A stretch of DNA of 64,000 nt, taken from Sphingomonas sp. CFBP 8760 (GTDB lineage Bacteria; Pseudomonadota; Alphaproteobacteria; Sphingomonadales; Sphingomonadaceae). Each line of letters starts with the position of its first letter. The stretch's first letter is position 1. This document shows positions 28,223-36,790 of the stretch, piece after piece. The stretch lies in assembly GCF_014841615.1 (NCBI RefSeq), contig NZ_JACYUG010000003.1:186001-250000 (forward strand), in the 5' to 3' direction. The notes below the pieces were generated by a model. It was not told where the DNA came from, made no database searches, and saw only the letters and a list, made by a program, of their open reading frames with translations. Both the position numbers and the translations under genes were made by a program.

Positions 28223-28698
28223 ACGACGGCGAACCCATCCCCCCGGTCGGCGTCACCGGTGCGGATGGCGGCACGATCGATCTCGCCGCGCTGCCGCGCC
28301 CGCTGGTCGTCTATTTCTATCCCAGGGACGATACCGCCGGCTGCACGCGCGAGGCGCAGGATTTCACCGCGCTGGCGCCCGATTTCGCCGCGGCGGGCGC
28401 ATATGTGCTCGGCGTGTCGAAGGATTCGCCGGCCGCCCATGCGAAGTTCATGGCGAAGCACGCGCTGGGCATCGCCCTCGCCAGCGATCTTGATGGCACC
28501 GCCTGTGCCGCGTTCGGCGTCTGGGTCGAGAAGAACATGTATGGCCGAAAGTATATGGGCATCGAACGGGCGACCTTCCTGTTCGGGGCGGACGGCACGC
28601 TGGTGCGGGCATGGCGCAAGGTGAAGGTGCCCGGCCACGCCGCCGCCGTATTGGGCGCCGTATTGGCTGCCCTGCCGGATGCGGGGCCGCCGCGCTGA
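28219..28698 (+). CDS. bcp: Bcp/PrxQ-type thioredoxin-dependent peroxiredoxin
   Basis: 159-aa thiol peroxidase of the PrxQ group. The peroxidatic Cys sits in the motif YPRDDTAGCTREAQDF at about residue 46. The usual resolving Cys five residues later is missing (Ala there), and the only other Cys is in DGTACAAFGVW. The protein would therefore use that one, as in PrxQ members with the resolving Cys in a later helix, or work as a one-Cys enzyme. It starts in an ATGA overlap with glnE. Confidence 0.9.
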   Translation: MNDGEPIPPVGVTGADGGTIDLAALPRPLVVYFYPRDDTAGCTREAQDFTALAPDFAAAGAYVLGVSKDSPAAHAKFMAKHALGIALASDLDGTACAAFGVWVEKNMYGRKYMGIERATFLFGADGTLVRAWRKVKVPGHAAAVLGAVLAALPDAGPPR

Positions 28699-28949
28699 TC
28701 CGCCGTCCGTGATCGATCTGACGATCGATTGCATCATCGGTTCCCGGTTTTCGAACGCGGTTAATCCGCAGTTCAACGACTCGCCGCACCCCGATGCCGG
28801 TCTGACGCGGGAAGCGGGCGGCGCTATTGCCCCGGTAAGACATGTTCGACCACACACCATCGTGTTGACGCGCGGTGGGGCTGCGAATCAGCGTTTGGAT
28901 TGATCGGTTCGGTCCCGGCTACGGGATCGGCGCTCTGATGCGGGGTTCG

Positions 28950-29651
28950 ATGAACAAGCATTTCGTTGCAGCCATGGTGGCTCTGGTATCGATCACCGGC
29001 ATGGCGCACGCGGCGGATCGCCCCGGCACGCCGGTTCCCGCCCCCGCCACCGGCGGCGAGTATATCCCGGTTCCCAGCGCGGAAGCGACGGCCGACCTCA
29101 ACGCCGACCGTCAGTTCAAATCGCTGTTCCAGACCTGGAAAAGCTTCGATGCCTCCGCCGGTCTCGGCCGCGGCGCGATCGCCATCCCCTCGGTCCAGCC
29201 GGTCGCCAAGCTTCAGTTCACCAGCAATTTCGGCATCCGTTCCGATCCGTTCCGCGGCACCGCCGCGATGCATGCCGGGGTCGATATCCCCGGCCCGACC
29301 GGTACGCCCATCTATGCCACCGCCGACGGCATCGTCGCGCACGCCGATCGCCAGGGCGGTTACGGCAACCTCGTCGAAATCAACCATGGCAAGGGTATCG
29401 CCACCCGCTACGGCCATCTGTCGAAGATCCTCGTCAGCGACGGTAGCCGCGTTCATCGCGGCCAGCTAATCGCGCTGATGGGCTCCACCGGCCGGTCGAC
29501 CGGGTCGCACCTCCATTACGAGGTCCGGATGGACGGTCACGCCGTCAATCCGATCCCCTTCCTGACCAACGCCGATTATCTGCTCGCCGCGCAGGACCGC
29601 GCCGTGAAGCTGATCCCGGTCAGCAGCGACGGCCCCGCCGCGCTCGACTGA
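28950..29651 (+). CDS. Exported M23 family metallopeptidase (LytM domain)
   Basis: 233 aa with signal peptide MNKHFVAAMVALVSITGMAHA. The LytM fold follows: FGIRSDPFRGTAAMHAGVDIPG carries the first zinc ligands (H107, D111) and GSHLHYEVRMDG the HxH pair at about 184-188. It is a predicted periplasmic peptidoglycan endopeptidase or an amidase activator. Active-site residues are present, so catalysis is plausible. In-frame starts at 28875 and 28938 exist, but 28950 gives the cleanest signal peptide. Confidence 0.9.
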   Translation: MNKHFVAAMVALVSITGMAHAADRPGTPVPAPATGGEYIPVPSAEATADLNADRQFKSLFQTWKSFDASAGLGRGAIAIPSVQPVAKLQFTSNFGIRSDPFRGTAAMHAGVDIPGPTGTPIYATADGIVAHADRQGGYGNLVEINHGKGIATRYGHLSKILVSDGSRVHRGQLIALMGSTGRSTGSHLHYEVRMDGHAVNPIPFLTNADYLLAAQDRAVKLIPVSSDGPAALD

Positions 29652-29765
29652 TCTTTCCCGGGCCGGTTTCTTCCCGTCGTTCCGCCGATCCGGCACCATC
29701 GATTGCCGCCACCCGCCACCGTCCCTAAGGGGATGGCATGGGTGTGACCACCATGGCGGGCCGGC

Positions 29766-32700
29766 GTGACCCAGACTGACGTTCTCCCCCGGCGATCCCG
29801 CCGCCGTCTGGCCCTCGCCGCCGCGCTGCTGCTGTCCGCCGGGATCGGTTCGGTCTGGCTGCTTCGCCAGCCCATCGTCACCCATTTCGTCGACCGGGAA
29901 CTGGATCGCCGCGGTATCGCCGCGCGCTACCGGGTCGAGGATTTGGGGCTCGGCCGTCAACGTCTGACCGATGTCGTCATCGGCGATCCCCGCCATCCCG
30001 ATCTGACCGCCGACTGGATCGAGACGCGGACCGGTATCGGCCTGGGCGGCCCCTATCTGGTCGGGGTGAAGGCGGGCCATGTCCGTCTGAACGCGCGGCT
30101 GGTGGGGGGGCGTGTGTCGCTGGGCGCGATCGACCGGTTGTTGCCGCCGCCCTCGGGCAAGCCGTTCGCCTTGCCGGCGCTGACCGTCGCGGTCGAGGAA
30201 GCGCGTGTCCGCCTCGCCACGCCGTTCGGCCCCGCGCTGCTGCGGATCGCCGGGCAGGGGCGGCTGAACGATGGTTTCGCCGGCACCATCCGCGCCGATG
30301 CCCCGCAACTGGCGGCGGGTGGTTGCCGGATCGGCGCGGCGCAGGCGGTACTGCGGATCGCCATCACCGCGGCGCGCCCGCAGGTCGACGGTCCGGTCGC
30401 GGCGGACCGGCTGGAGTGCGACGACGGGCTGCGGGTCGCCGCGCTGCGCGCCGATCTGGAAGCCCGGCTGTCGGCGGCGCTCGATCGCTGGCAAGGCAAG
30501 GCGAGCGTCACCACGGCGGCGGCGGCGCGCGGCACGATCCGGCTTGCCGCGCTGGCGGCCACGCTCGATATCGCCGGCTCGGCGAAGCGCAGCGAGGGGC
30601 ATGTCGCCGCCACCGTCCGCCGCCTCGACGTGCCGCAGGGCATCGCCGATGCCGCCCGGATCGACGGCAACTATGCGATCGACCGCCGCATCGCCTTCAC
30701 CGGCCGGGTCCATCTGAACCGCGCCGCCCTGGCCCCCGCGCTGTCGGGTCGGGCGGCACCGCTGCGCACCGCCGCCGCCGGTACGCCGCTGGCCCCGATC
30801 ACCGCGCGCATCGGGCAGGCACTGGTCGACGCCGGCCGGATGCTCGACGCCGATGCCCATCTGGATATCGGTGAGGACATCGCGGTGTCCCGTATCGCGG
30901 TCGACGCGGCGAGCGGTGCCCGCCTGACGCTGGACGGCCGCCTCGTGATCGCGGACGGGGCGATGCGGCTGCCGCCCGGACTGAAGCTGGTGGCGGGCGG
31001 TGGCGGGCTGCCGCGCGTCGCGCTTTCCCTGTCGCGGGCCAGCGCGACCGCGCCGATCCGGGGGCGTGCCACCATCGATCCCTATGCCGCCGGCCCCGCC
31101 CGCCTCGCGCTGGCGCCGGTGGCGTTCGTGGTCGGCCCCGACGGCGTCTGGCGCGCGACGACGCAGGCCACGCTGTCGGGGCCGCTCGGCGATGGGCGGG
31201 TGGAGGGGCTGGTCCTGCCGCTGACGCTGGCCGGCGCCGGCGATCGCCTCACGGTCAATCCGTCCTGCACCCCCGTCACCGTCGATCGCCTCGCCATCGC
31301 CGGCCTGACGCTCGATCCCGCCCGCCTCGCGCTCTGCCCGACCGGCGGCGCGTTGGTGACGGTGGCGGGCGGGCGGATCACCGGCGGTGCCCGGCTGGGG
31401 GCGACGCGGCTCGCGGGCCGGCTCGGCACCACGCCGCTCACGCTCGCCGCCACCGGCGCGACGTTCCGCCTGGGCGATCGCGGCTTCGCGGTCGAGGGGG
31501 TGGAGGCATTGCTGGGGGCGCCCGATCGCCAGTCCCGCCTCACCGTCGCCGGCCTGACCGGTACGATCGCCGGGGGTGCGGTCACCGGCCGTTTCGCCGA
31601 TACCGGGGGGCGGATCGGCAACGTGCCGCTGGTCCTGTCCGCCGCCGCCGGCGACTGGTCGCTCGATCGCGGCATCCTCTCGCTCACCGGCGCGCTGACC
31701 GTCAGCGACGCCGCCGCGCCCGCCCGGTTCCGCCCGCTCGCCGCGCGCGAGGTCGCGTTCCGCCTCGCCGGGGGAGACATCGCCGCGACCGGCGTCCTGC
31801 ACGAACCGACCACCGGCACCCGCGTCGCCACCGTCGCGATCGCGCACCGGCTGGCGGACGGCAGCGGCCATGCCGATCTCGCGGTGCCGTCGCTGCCGTT
31901 CGGGGAGGGGTTCCAGCCCGAACTGCTCACCCCGCTGACGTTCGGTGTCGTCGCCGATGTGCGCGGCACCGTCGATGGTCGCGCCCGCATCGCGTGGACC
32001 GGGCAGGGGGTCACCAGCACCGGCGACTTCGGCACCGCCGCGATCGATCTGGCCGCCGCCTTCGGTCCCGTCACCGGGCTGGCCACCCGCGTCCGGTTCG
32101 ACGATCTGCTCGCGCTGCATACTCCGCCGGGGCAGGTCGCCACCGTCCGCACCGTCAACCCCGGTATCGCGGTGCAGGACGGCACGATCCGCTATCAGAT
32201 CCTGAACACCACGCAGGTTCAGGTGGAGGGTGCGCGCTGGCCGTTCGCGGGCGGTGCGCTCACGCTGGACCCCTCGCGCCTCGATTTCGGGGAGCGGGGC
32301 GAACGGCGGCTCACCTTCCGTGTGGCCGCCGCCCGCGCCGACCAGTTTCTCCAGCAGTTCGACTTCGCGAACATGAACGCCACCGGGGTGTTCGACGGCG
32401 TGTTGCCGATGATCTTCGACGATGCCGGCGGCCGCATCGAAAACGGCCGGCTGACGATGCGCGAGGGCGGCGGCACCATCGCCTATGTCGGGGCGCTGGG
32501 GCAGGAACAGCTGGGGCTATGGGGCGATCTCGCCTTCCAGGCGCTGCGGTCGCTGCGGTATCGCAGTCTCGATGTCACGCTCAACGGCTCGCTCGGCGGC
32601 GAGATGGTCACCGATGTCCGCTTCGCCGGGATCAGCCAGGGGGTTGGGGCGAAATCGAACTTCCTCGTCCGGCGCCTGCAACGCCTGCCGCTGGTGTTCA

Positions 32701-32885
32701 ACGTGCGGATCAAGGCACCGTTTCGCGGGCTGCTCGATTCGGCGCAGTCCTTCTACGACCCCCGCCGCCTGATCCAGCGTAACCTGCCCACGCTGCTCGA
32801 ACAGCAGAACCGCGCCGGGCGCCCGGCCGGTGCCGCGCCCGCCCCGCCCTCCATTCAGCCTAGCGCAAGCGAGAATAAGCGATGA
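29766..32885 (+). CDS. ydbH: YdbH-family intermembrane bridge protein
   Basis: 1039 aa starting at GTG 29766 with one N-terminal transmembrane anchor (LALAAALLLSAGIGSVWLL). A very long periplasmic beta-rich region of the AsmA/TamB-like YdbH type follows. The C-terminal part (FANMNATGVFDGVLPMIFDD ... GGGTIAYVG) is the most conserved portion. In E. coli, YdbH and YnbE form a bridge between inner and outer membranes for phospholipid transport. Here the gene overlaps a ynbE homologue by ATGA, and ydbL follows, giving the same three-gene set. Family identification is by sequence character and context. Confidence 0.88.
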   Translation: MTQTDVLPRRSRRRLALAAALLLSAGIGSVWLLRQPIVTHFVDRELDRRGIAARYRVEDLGLGRQRLTDVVIGDPRHPDLTADWIETRTGIGLGGPYLVGVKAGHVRLNARLVGGRVSLGAIDRLLPPPSGKPFALPALTVAVEEARVRLATPFGPALLRIAGQGRLNDGFAGTIRADAPQLAAGGCRIGAAQAVLRIAITAARPQVDGPVAADRLECDDGLRVAALRADLEARLSAALDRWQGKASVTTAAAARGTIRLAALAATLDIAGSAKRSEGHVAATVRRLDVPQGIADAARIDGNYAIDRRIAFTGRVHLNRAALAPALSGRAAPLRTAAAGTPLAPITARIGQALVDAGRMLDADAHLDIGEDIAVSRIAVDAASGARLTLDGRLVIADGAMRLPPGLKLVAGGGGLPRVALSLSRASATAPIRGRATIDPYAAGPARLALAPVAFVVGPDGVWRATTQATLSGPLGDGRVEGLVLPLTLAGAGDRLTVNPSCTPVTVDRLAIAGLTLDPARLALCPTGGALVTVAGGRITGGARLGATRLAGRLGTTPLTLAATGATFRLGDRGFAVEGVEALLGAPDRQSRLTVAGLTGTIAGGAVTGRFADTGGRIGNVPLVLSAAAGDWSLDRGILSLTGALTVSDAAAPARFRPLAAREVAFRLAGGDIAATGVLHEPTTGTRVATVAIAHRLADGSGHADLAVPSLPFGEGFQPELLTPLTFGVVADVRGTVDGRARIAWTGQGVTSTGDFGTAAIDLAAAFGPVTGLATRVRFDDLLALHTPPGQVATVRTVNPGIAVQDGTIRYQILNTTQVQVEGARWPFAGGALTLDPSRLDFGERGERRLTFRVAAARADQFLQQFDFANMNATGVFDGVLPMIFDDAGGRIENGRLTMREGGGTIAYVGALGQEQLGLWGDLAFQALRSLRYRSLDVTLNGSLGGEMVTDVRFAGISQGVGAKSNFLVRRLQRLPLVFNVRIKAPFRGLLDSAQSFYDPRRLIQRNLPTLLEQQNRAGRPAGAAPAPPSIQPSASENKR

Positions 32886-33088
32886 ACCGTTCCTGGTTGA
32901 CGATGATGCGACGAATCACGACCTTGGCCCTGTCGGGGGCGATCGCGGCGACCACGGGGTGCGTCAACGTGACCGCACCGGACAAGCCGATCGTCATCAA
33001 CCTCAACATCAACGTCACGCAGGAAGTGGTGTACCGCCTCGATAGTGAGGCCAAGTCGCTGATCCAGCAGAATCCGGGGATTTTCTGA
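32882..33088 (+). CDS. ynbE: YnbE-family lipoprotein
   Basis: 68 aa. A basic N-terminus, a hydrophobic segment and a lipobox-like AATTGC (Cys27) are followed by NVTAPDKPIVINLNINVTQEVVYRL, the YnbE signature of a short beta-strand peptide that stacks onto the YdbH C-terminus. It is an outer-membrane lipoprotein partner of YdbH. Start by ATGA overlap with ydbH; its stop overlaps the next ATG (TGATG). Confidence 0.9.
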   Translation: MNRSWLTMMRRITTLALSGAIAATTGCVNVTAPDKPIVINLNINVTQEVVYRLDSEAKSLIQQNPGIF

Positions 33089-33468
33089 TGAAGGCCAGGA
33101 CATACGTCGCCGCCGCCGCGCTCATGGCCGGCCTCGCCGTCGCGGGTGCCGCCTGGGCGCAGCGCGACCCCGCCTATGCCGCCGCCCGCGCCGCCGGGCA
33201 GGTGGGCGAGCAGCCGGACGGCTATCTCGGCGTGGTGGGCGGTGGCTCGGCGGACCTGCGCGCGCTGGTGTCCAGCATCAACATCCAGCGCAAGGCCGCC
33301 TATACCCAAAAGGCGCAGGCCAGCGGCGCCACGGTCGAACAACTCGCCTTCACCAGCGGCTGCAACCTGATCGCGCAGACCAATCCGGGGGAGAAATACC
33401 GCACTCCCGATGGCGGCTGGGCCACCCGCACCGCCGCCGCCCCCACCCGCGATCCCCGCTGCGTGTGA
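33088..33468 (+). CDS. ydbL: YdbL-family exported protein (DUF1318)
   Basis: 126 aa with a signal peptide ending GAAWA. The mature part (AYAAARAAGQVGEQPDGYLGVVG, INIQRKAAYTQKAQ) resembles YdbL/DUF1318, the third member of the ydbH-ynbE-ydbL set, thought to modulate YdbH-YnbE. It starts in the ynbE stop codon. Confidence 0.88.
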   Translation: MKARTYVAAAALMAGLAVAGAAWAQRDPAYAAARAAGQVGEQPDGYLGVVGGGSADLRALVSSINIQRKAAYTQKAQASGATVEQLAFTSGCNLIAQTNPGEKYRTPDGGWATRTAAAPTRDPRCV

Positions 33469-33486
33469 TTCGCGGGAGCGGCAGGA

Positions 33487-33789
33487 TTGCCGATCGACGC
33501 CGCGCCATGCGTCTACATCATGGCGAGCGGCCGTAACGGCACGCTTTATGTCGGCTCGACCATCGATCTGGCGGGGCGGGCATGGGAACATCGCACCGGC
33601 GTCGTGCCGGGCTTCACCCGGCGATACCATTGCCATCTGCTGGTCTGGTTCGAGGCTGGCCCGGATTGGGAAGCGGCCCGGCGGCGTGAAAAGCAGATGA
33701 AGGAATGGCGTCGCAGTTGGAAATTGCAGGAGATCGAAGGGTTGAACCCCGAATGGCACGACCTGTACGATCAGATCGCCAACGCCTGA
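33487..33789 (+). CDS. GIY-YIG family nuclease-like protein
   Basis: 100-aa single-domain GIY-YIG protein: CVYIMASGRNGTLYVGST (GIY and YIG strands), then the catalytic Arg in GRAWEHRTG and the Glu region in RREKQMKEWRRSWK. Such stand-alone proteins are widespread in alphaproteobacteria, and their substrate is mostly unknown. The start is a TTG at 33487; the next ATG would remove the first strand. It lies 18 bases after ydbL but is probably unrelated in function. Confidence 0.88.
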   Translation: MPIDAAPCVYIMASGRNGTLYVGSTIDLAGRAWEHRTGVVPGFTRRYHCHLLVWFEAGPDWEAARRREKQMKEWRRSWKLQEIEGLNPEWHDLYDQIANA

Positions 33790-33815
33790 TCGTCATCGCG
33801 CATTTTCCTCTTTCT

Positions 33816-33903
33816 TCCCCGGCGGACGCCGGGGCCCGGTTGGCAAGTCGATGGTGACGGTCACTGGCCTTCACCCGACTGGACCCCGGCGTCCGCCGGG
33901 GAG
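33816..33903. repeat. REP-like inverted repeat
   Basis: Two GC-rich arms of about 20 bases (33816-33836 and 33881-33902) are near-perfect reverse complements built around CCCCGGCG-GACGCCGGGG. They flank about 45 bases. The type resembles repetitive extragenic palindromes common in sphingomonads; a related element occurs at 52692-52773. Confidence 0.7.
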
Positions 33904-33988
33904 GGTGCAACCCGTATGTCTCTCTCGTTCTGTATGTCTCTACCGTTCGACCGGGATTGGCTGAACGACAGGCCGTGCCCCAGCGCGG

Positions 33989-34017
33989 TTGACTTGGGCG
34001 GCCCCCCTTTCTAAACG
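33989..34017 (+). promoter_or_regulatory. Candidate promoter of the F0 ATP synthase operon
   Basis: TTGACT (33989-33994) and TAAACG (34012-34017) with 17-base spacing, about 80 bases before the atpI start. A reasonable housekeeping -35 with a weaker -10; predicted by eye. Confidence 0.45.
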
Positions 34018-34096
34018 GACGGCGCCTTGGCGGGGTCGCTCGCCGTTCATGCGTCACTATCCCGGCACGGCCAATCGGTTGGTCAGGGGATGGCGC

Positions 34097-34414
34097 GTGG
34101 CGGATGACGGTTCCGGACAGGACTTCGGCGATGCGGAGGACCCGCGGCTGACCGCGCTCGATGAGCGGCTGCGTCAGGCGCGAGAGACCGAGGCGACGCG
34201 ATCGGGGGCGAAGATCGATACGGACCGGGGTTACTCCCAGGGCAATCGTGTCATTTCCGCCCTCATTGGAAGTCTCGTCGGCAGCGCGCTGATCGGTTGG
34301 CTGATAGACCGCTGGTTCGGCGCGACGCCCTGGGGGCTGATCGTGATGCTGTTCCTCGGAATAGCGGTCGCGTTCAGGCAGATTATTAGGATTTCAGGCG
34401 AGCGCCCGGAGTAA
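34097..34414 (+). CDS. atpI: AtpI, F0F1 ATP synthase assembly protein
   Basis: 105-aa small membrane protein with a charged N-terminus of about 50 residues and two hydrophobic helices (ISALIGSLVGSALIGWLIDRWF, PWGLIVMLFLGIAVAFRQII), as in AtpI/AtpZ-type proteins encoded first in F0 operons. It helps c-ring assembly or ion supply. GTG 34097, with AGGGGA 6 bases before it, is preferred. An upstream open frame reaching 33989 lies over the promoter. Confidence 0.85.
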   Translation: MADDGSGQDFGDAEDPRLTALDERLRQARETEATRSGAKIDTDRGYSQGNRVISALIGSLVGSALIGWLIDRWFGATPWGLIVMLFLGIAVAFRQIIRISGERPE

Positions 34415-34446
34415 CCCCGGGCGTTTGTCATACGTGGAGCGCAAGC

Positions 34447-35238
34447 GTGGCGGCGGCAGAAGGCAGCAAGATCGACCCGATGCACCAGTTCCTGATCGAG
34501 CCGGTGATGGGCTCGCATTGGGTGGTGGGCGGCTACGACCTGTCGTTCACCAATTCCGCATTGTGGATGGTGGTGACGCTGGCGTCGCTGTGGCTGTTCA
34601 TGCTGGGTGGCATGAAGCGGCAGCTGGTGCCCGGCCGCTGGCAGGCCGCCGTGGAGGGGTTCACCGGCTTCGTGTCGGGGATGCTGACCTCGAACGTCGG
34701 GCCGGAGGGCAAGCGCTTCGTCCCCTATGTCTTCTCGCTGTTCATGTTCATCCTGTTCGCCAACATCCTGGGGCTGCTGCCCTTCGGCGTGATCCCCGGC
34801 GTGCATCCCTTCACCGTGACCAGCCACCTGACCGTCACCGGCGTGCTGGCGATCATCTCGTTCGCGATCGTGCTGATCGTCGGGTTCGGGCGTCACGGCT
34901 TCCACTTCTTCTCGCTGTTCGTGCCGCACGGCACGCCGGTGGTGATGATCCCGCTGATCTTCGTGGTCGAGTTGATGAGCTTCCTCGTGCGCCCCTTCTC
35001 GCTGGGTCTGCGACTGTTCGTCGCGATGACCGCGGGGCACATCCTGCTGAAGGTGCTGGCCGCGTTCGTCATCAACGGCATCAACATGGGGCCGGGCTAT
35101 GCCGCGATCGTGACGCTGCCCAGCTTCGTGCTGATGATCGGCATCACCCTGCTGGAACTGCTGGTCGCGGCGATCCAGGCCTATGTCTTCGCGTTGCTGA
35201 CGAGCGTGTATCTGAACGACGCGGTGAACCTGCACTGA
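34447..35238 (+). CDS. atpB: ATP synthase F0 subunit a
   Basis: 263-aa membrane subunit forming the proton half-channels. The essential Arg is in the conserved helix RPFSLGLRLFVAMTAGH, and the C-terminal helix ends ALLTSVYLNDAVNLH. GTG start at 34447 preceded by a GGAG. It is the second gene of the F0 operon, with F1 genes elsewhere as is normal in alphaproteobacteria. Confidence 0.95.
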   Translation: MAAAEGSKIDPMHQFLIEPVMGSHWVVGGYDLSFTNSALWMVVTLASLWLFMLGGMKRQLVPGRWQAAVEGFTGFVSGMLTSNVGPEGKRFVPYVFSLFMFILFANILGLLPFGVIPGVHPFTVTSHLTVTGVLAIISFAIVLIVGFGRHGFHFFSLFVPHGTPVVMIPLIFVVELMSFLVRPFSLGLRLFVAMTAGHILLKVLAAFVINGINMGPGYAAIVTLPSFVLMIGITLLELLVAAIQAYVFALLTSVYLNDAVNLH

Positions 35239-35259
35239 TCCCCGCTCGCGGGTGTGTAG

Positions 35260-35293
35260 GATGTGACTTTCAAGACTTTCCGATGTGACTTTC
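35260..35293 (+). repeat. Direct repeat in the atpE leader
   Basis: GATGTGACTTTC occurs exactly twice, at 35260-35271 and 35282-35293, with a further GACTTTC between them. It lies in the 84-base gap ahead of atpE, about 30 bases before its start. Confidence 0.8.
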
Positions 35294-35322
35294 CAACCTG
35301 ATAATTGACTGGAGTGACTACC

Positions 35323-35550
35323 ATGGACGCAGAAGCCGCAAAGATGATCGGCGCCGGTCTGGCCGCGATCGGCATGGGCCTCGCCTCGCTCGGCGTGGGC
35401 AACGTGTTCGCCAAGTTCCTGGAAGGCGCGCTGCGCAATCCGGGCGCCGCGGACAGCCAGCAGGGCCGTCTGTTCATCGGTTTCGCGGGCGCGGAGCTGC
35501 TTGGCCTGCTCGCCTTCGTGACGATGATCATCCTGCTGTTCGTCGCCTGA
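35323..35550 (+). CDS. atpE: ATP synthase F0 subunit c
   Basis: 75-aa hairpin of two membrane helices with the polar loop ALRNPGAA. The ion-binding carboxylate is Glu58 in GFAGAELLGLLAF. It forms the rotor ring. ATG 35323 with GGAG 9 bases before is preferred; six extra codons upstream are possible but atypical. The repeated pyrimidine-containing leader may help its high expression, an inference from other atpE leaders. Confidence 0.95.
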   Translation: MDAEAAKMIGAGLAAIGMGLASLGVGNVFAKFLEGALRNPGAADSQQGRLFIGFAGAELLGLLAFVTMIILLFVA

Positions 35551-35607
35551 ACCGACCGGTATCGGGCCGGGCGCCACGCGCGTCCGGCCGGTATCTAAAG
35601 GACGCAC

Positions 35608-36102
35608 ATGCCCCAGATTTCCCAGATCGCCGCTACCTATGCCTCGCAGATCTTCTGGCTGCTGATCACCTTCGGCCTGCTGTATTTCGTGGTGGGTCGC
35701 GGCATGGTGACGAAGATCGTCGCCACCGTCGACGCGCGCGAGGCGCGGGTCACGGGTGATCTCGCCGCCGCCGAAGCCGCACGGGCGCAGGCGGATGCGA
35801 CCGAAGAGGCATGGCGCGTCGAGATGGACGCCGCCCGCACCGCCGCCGCCGCCGAAACAGCCGCAGCCAAGGCGCAGGCGGTCAAATCGGCCGAGGTGCA
35901 GGTGAAGGCGGCGGATGCCGACCTCGCCGAGCGCGCGGGCCATCACGATCTCGCGATCGCCAACGCCAAGGCGGAGGCGCTCGCCAATCTCGACACCGTC
36001 GCGGCGGAGGCGGCGCAACAGCTCGTCGCCAAGCTGGCGGGTCTCCAGATCACCGCCGATCAGGCGGCGCACGCGGTCCGCGAGGTGAGGGCACATGGCT
36101 AA
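35608..36102 (+). CDS. atpF': ATP synthase F0 subunit b' (peripheral stalk)
   Basis: 164 aa: one N-terminal membrane helix (IFWLLITFGLLYFVVGRGM) followed by a long Ala/Glu/Lys-rich helix, the layout of b-type stalk subunits. The b' assignment rests on its position before the longer b gene. It overlaps atpF by 8 bases. Confidence 0.9.
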   Translation: MPQISQIAATYASQIFWLLITFGLLYFVVGRGMVTKIVATVDAREARVTGDLAAAEAARAQADATEEAWRVEMDAARTAAAAETAAAKAQAVKSAEVQVKAADADLAERAGHHDLAIANAKAEALANLDTVAAEAAQQLVAKLAGLQITADQAAHAVREVRAHG

Positions 36103-36733
36103 TCCGACCGTCAACGGCAGCAGCATCGTCGCCGAAAACCTGACCGATGCCACCCAGGCGACCGGACTGGCCCCCGTGCCGGTGAAGGAAGGCGACGGCG
36201 TTCACGAGACGACCGCCGCCACCGAACATCACGCGCCGTCGCCCACCGCGCTCGGCTTCGATTCGACCGGCTGGGTCGCGATCGCCGCCCTCGTCGTCGT
36301 CGCCATCATGCTGTGGAAGAAAGTCCCGGCGATGATCGGCGGGATGCTCGACACCCGCATCGCCGCGATCCGCACCCAGCTCGACGAGGCCGCCGCGCTG
36401 CGCGCCGATGCCGAGGCGCTGCGCGCCGACTATGAGGCCAAGGCGAAGTCGGCCCATGCCGATGCCGAACAGATGCGCGAACACGCCCGTGCCGAGGCGC
36501 ATGGCATCATCGTCAAGGCCAAGGCGGATGCCGAGGCGCTGATGGATCGCCGCGCCAGAATGGCGGAGGACAAGATCGCCGCCGCCGAGCGCGCCGCCAT
36601 CGCCGAGGTCCGCGCCCGCGCCGCCGACGCCGCCGCCCGCGCCGCCGGGCTGCTGATCGCCGAGCATCACGACGCCGTCGCCGACCGCACGATGATCGAC
36701 CGCACCATCGCCGGGCTCGGCCGTCCCAACTGA
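36095..36733 (+). CDS. atpF: ATP synthase F0 subunit b (peripheral stalk)
   Basis: 212 aa. A polar N-terminal extension of about 48 residues precedes the membrane helix (WVAIAALVVVAIMLWKKV). A long charged coiled helix (RADAEALRADYEAKAKSAHADAEQ) follows. It pairs with b' as the stator. The extension before the membrane helix is longer than in classical b subunits but is seen in related bacteria. Last gene of the operon. Confidence 0.92.
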   Translation: MANPTVNGSSIVAENLTDATQATGLAPVPVKEGDGVHETTAATEHHAPSPTALGFDSTGWVAIAALVVVAIMLWKKVPAMIGGMLDTRIAAIRTQLDEAAALRADAEALRADYEAKAKSAHADAEQMREHARAEAHGIIVKAKADAEALMDRRARMAEDKIAAAERAAIAEVRARAADAAARAAGLLIAEHHDAVADRTMIDRTIAGLGRPN

Positions 36734-36790
36734 TCCGGATTTTCCTCGCTGGTGGAAATCGGCGAGCGCGAGATAATTCGACCCGACCAT

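Larger units (their letters stand above)
33790..34096 (+). other. 307-base intergenic region with a palindromic repeat and a candidate atp promoter
   Basis: Between the GIY-YIG gene and atpI. The left half holds a long inverted repeat and the right half a TTGACT/TAAACG promoter-like pair. I see no convincing gene; an open frame running through from 33989 enters atpI in frame but is only the promoter and leader. Confidence 0.6.

Noticed and set aside
28735..28800. GGAAC-N16-CGTC on the minus strand after bcp
   Set aside because: It points towards the 3' end of bcp, and no minus-strand gene lies downstream.
29466..32120. 884-codon open frame antisense to ydbH
   Set aside because: Low-complexity Arg/Gly/Asp-rich translation with no domain; a shadow of the real gene.
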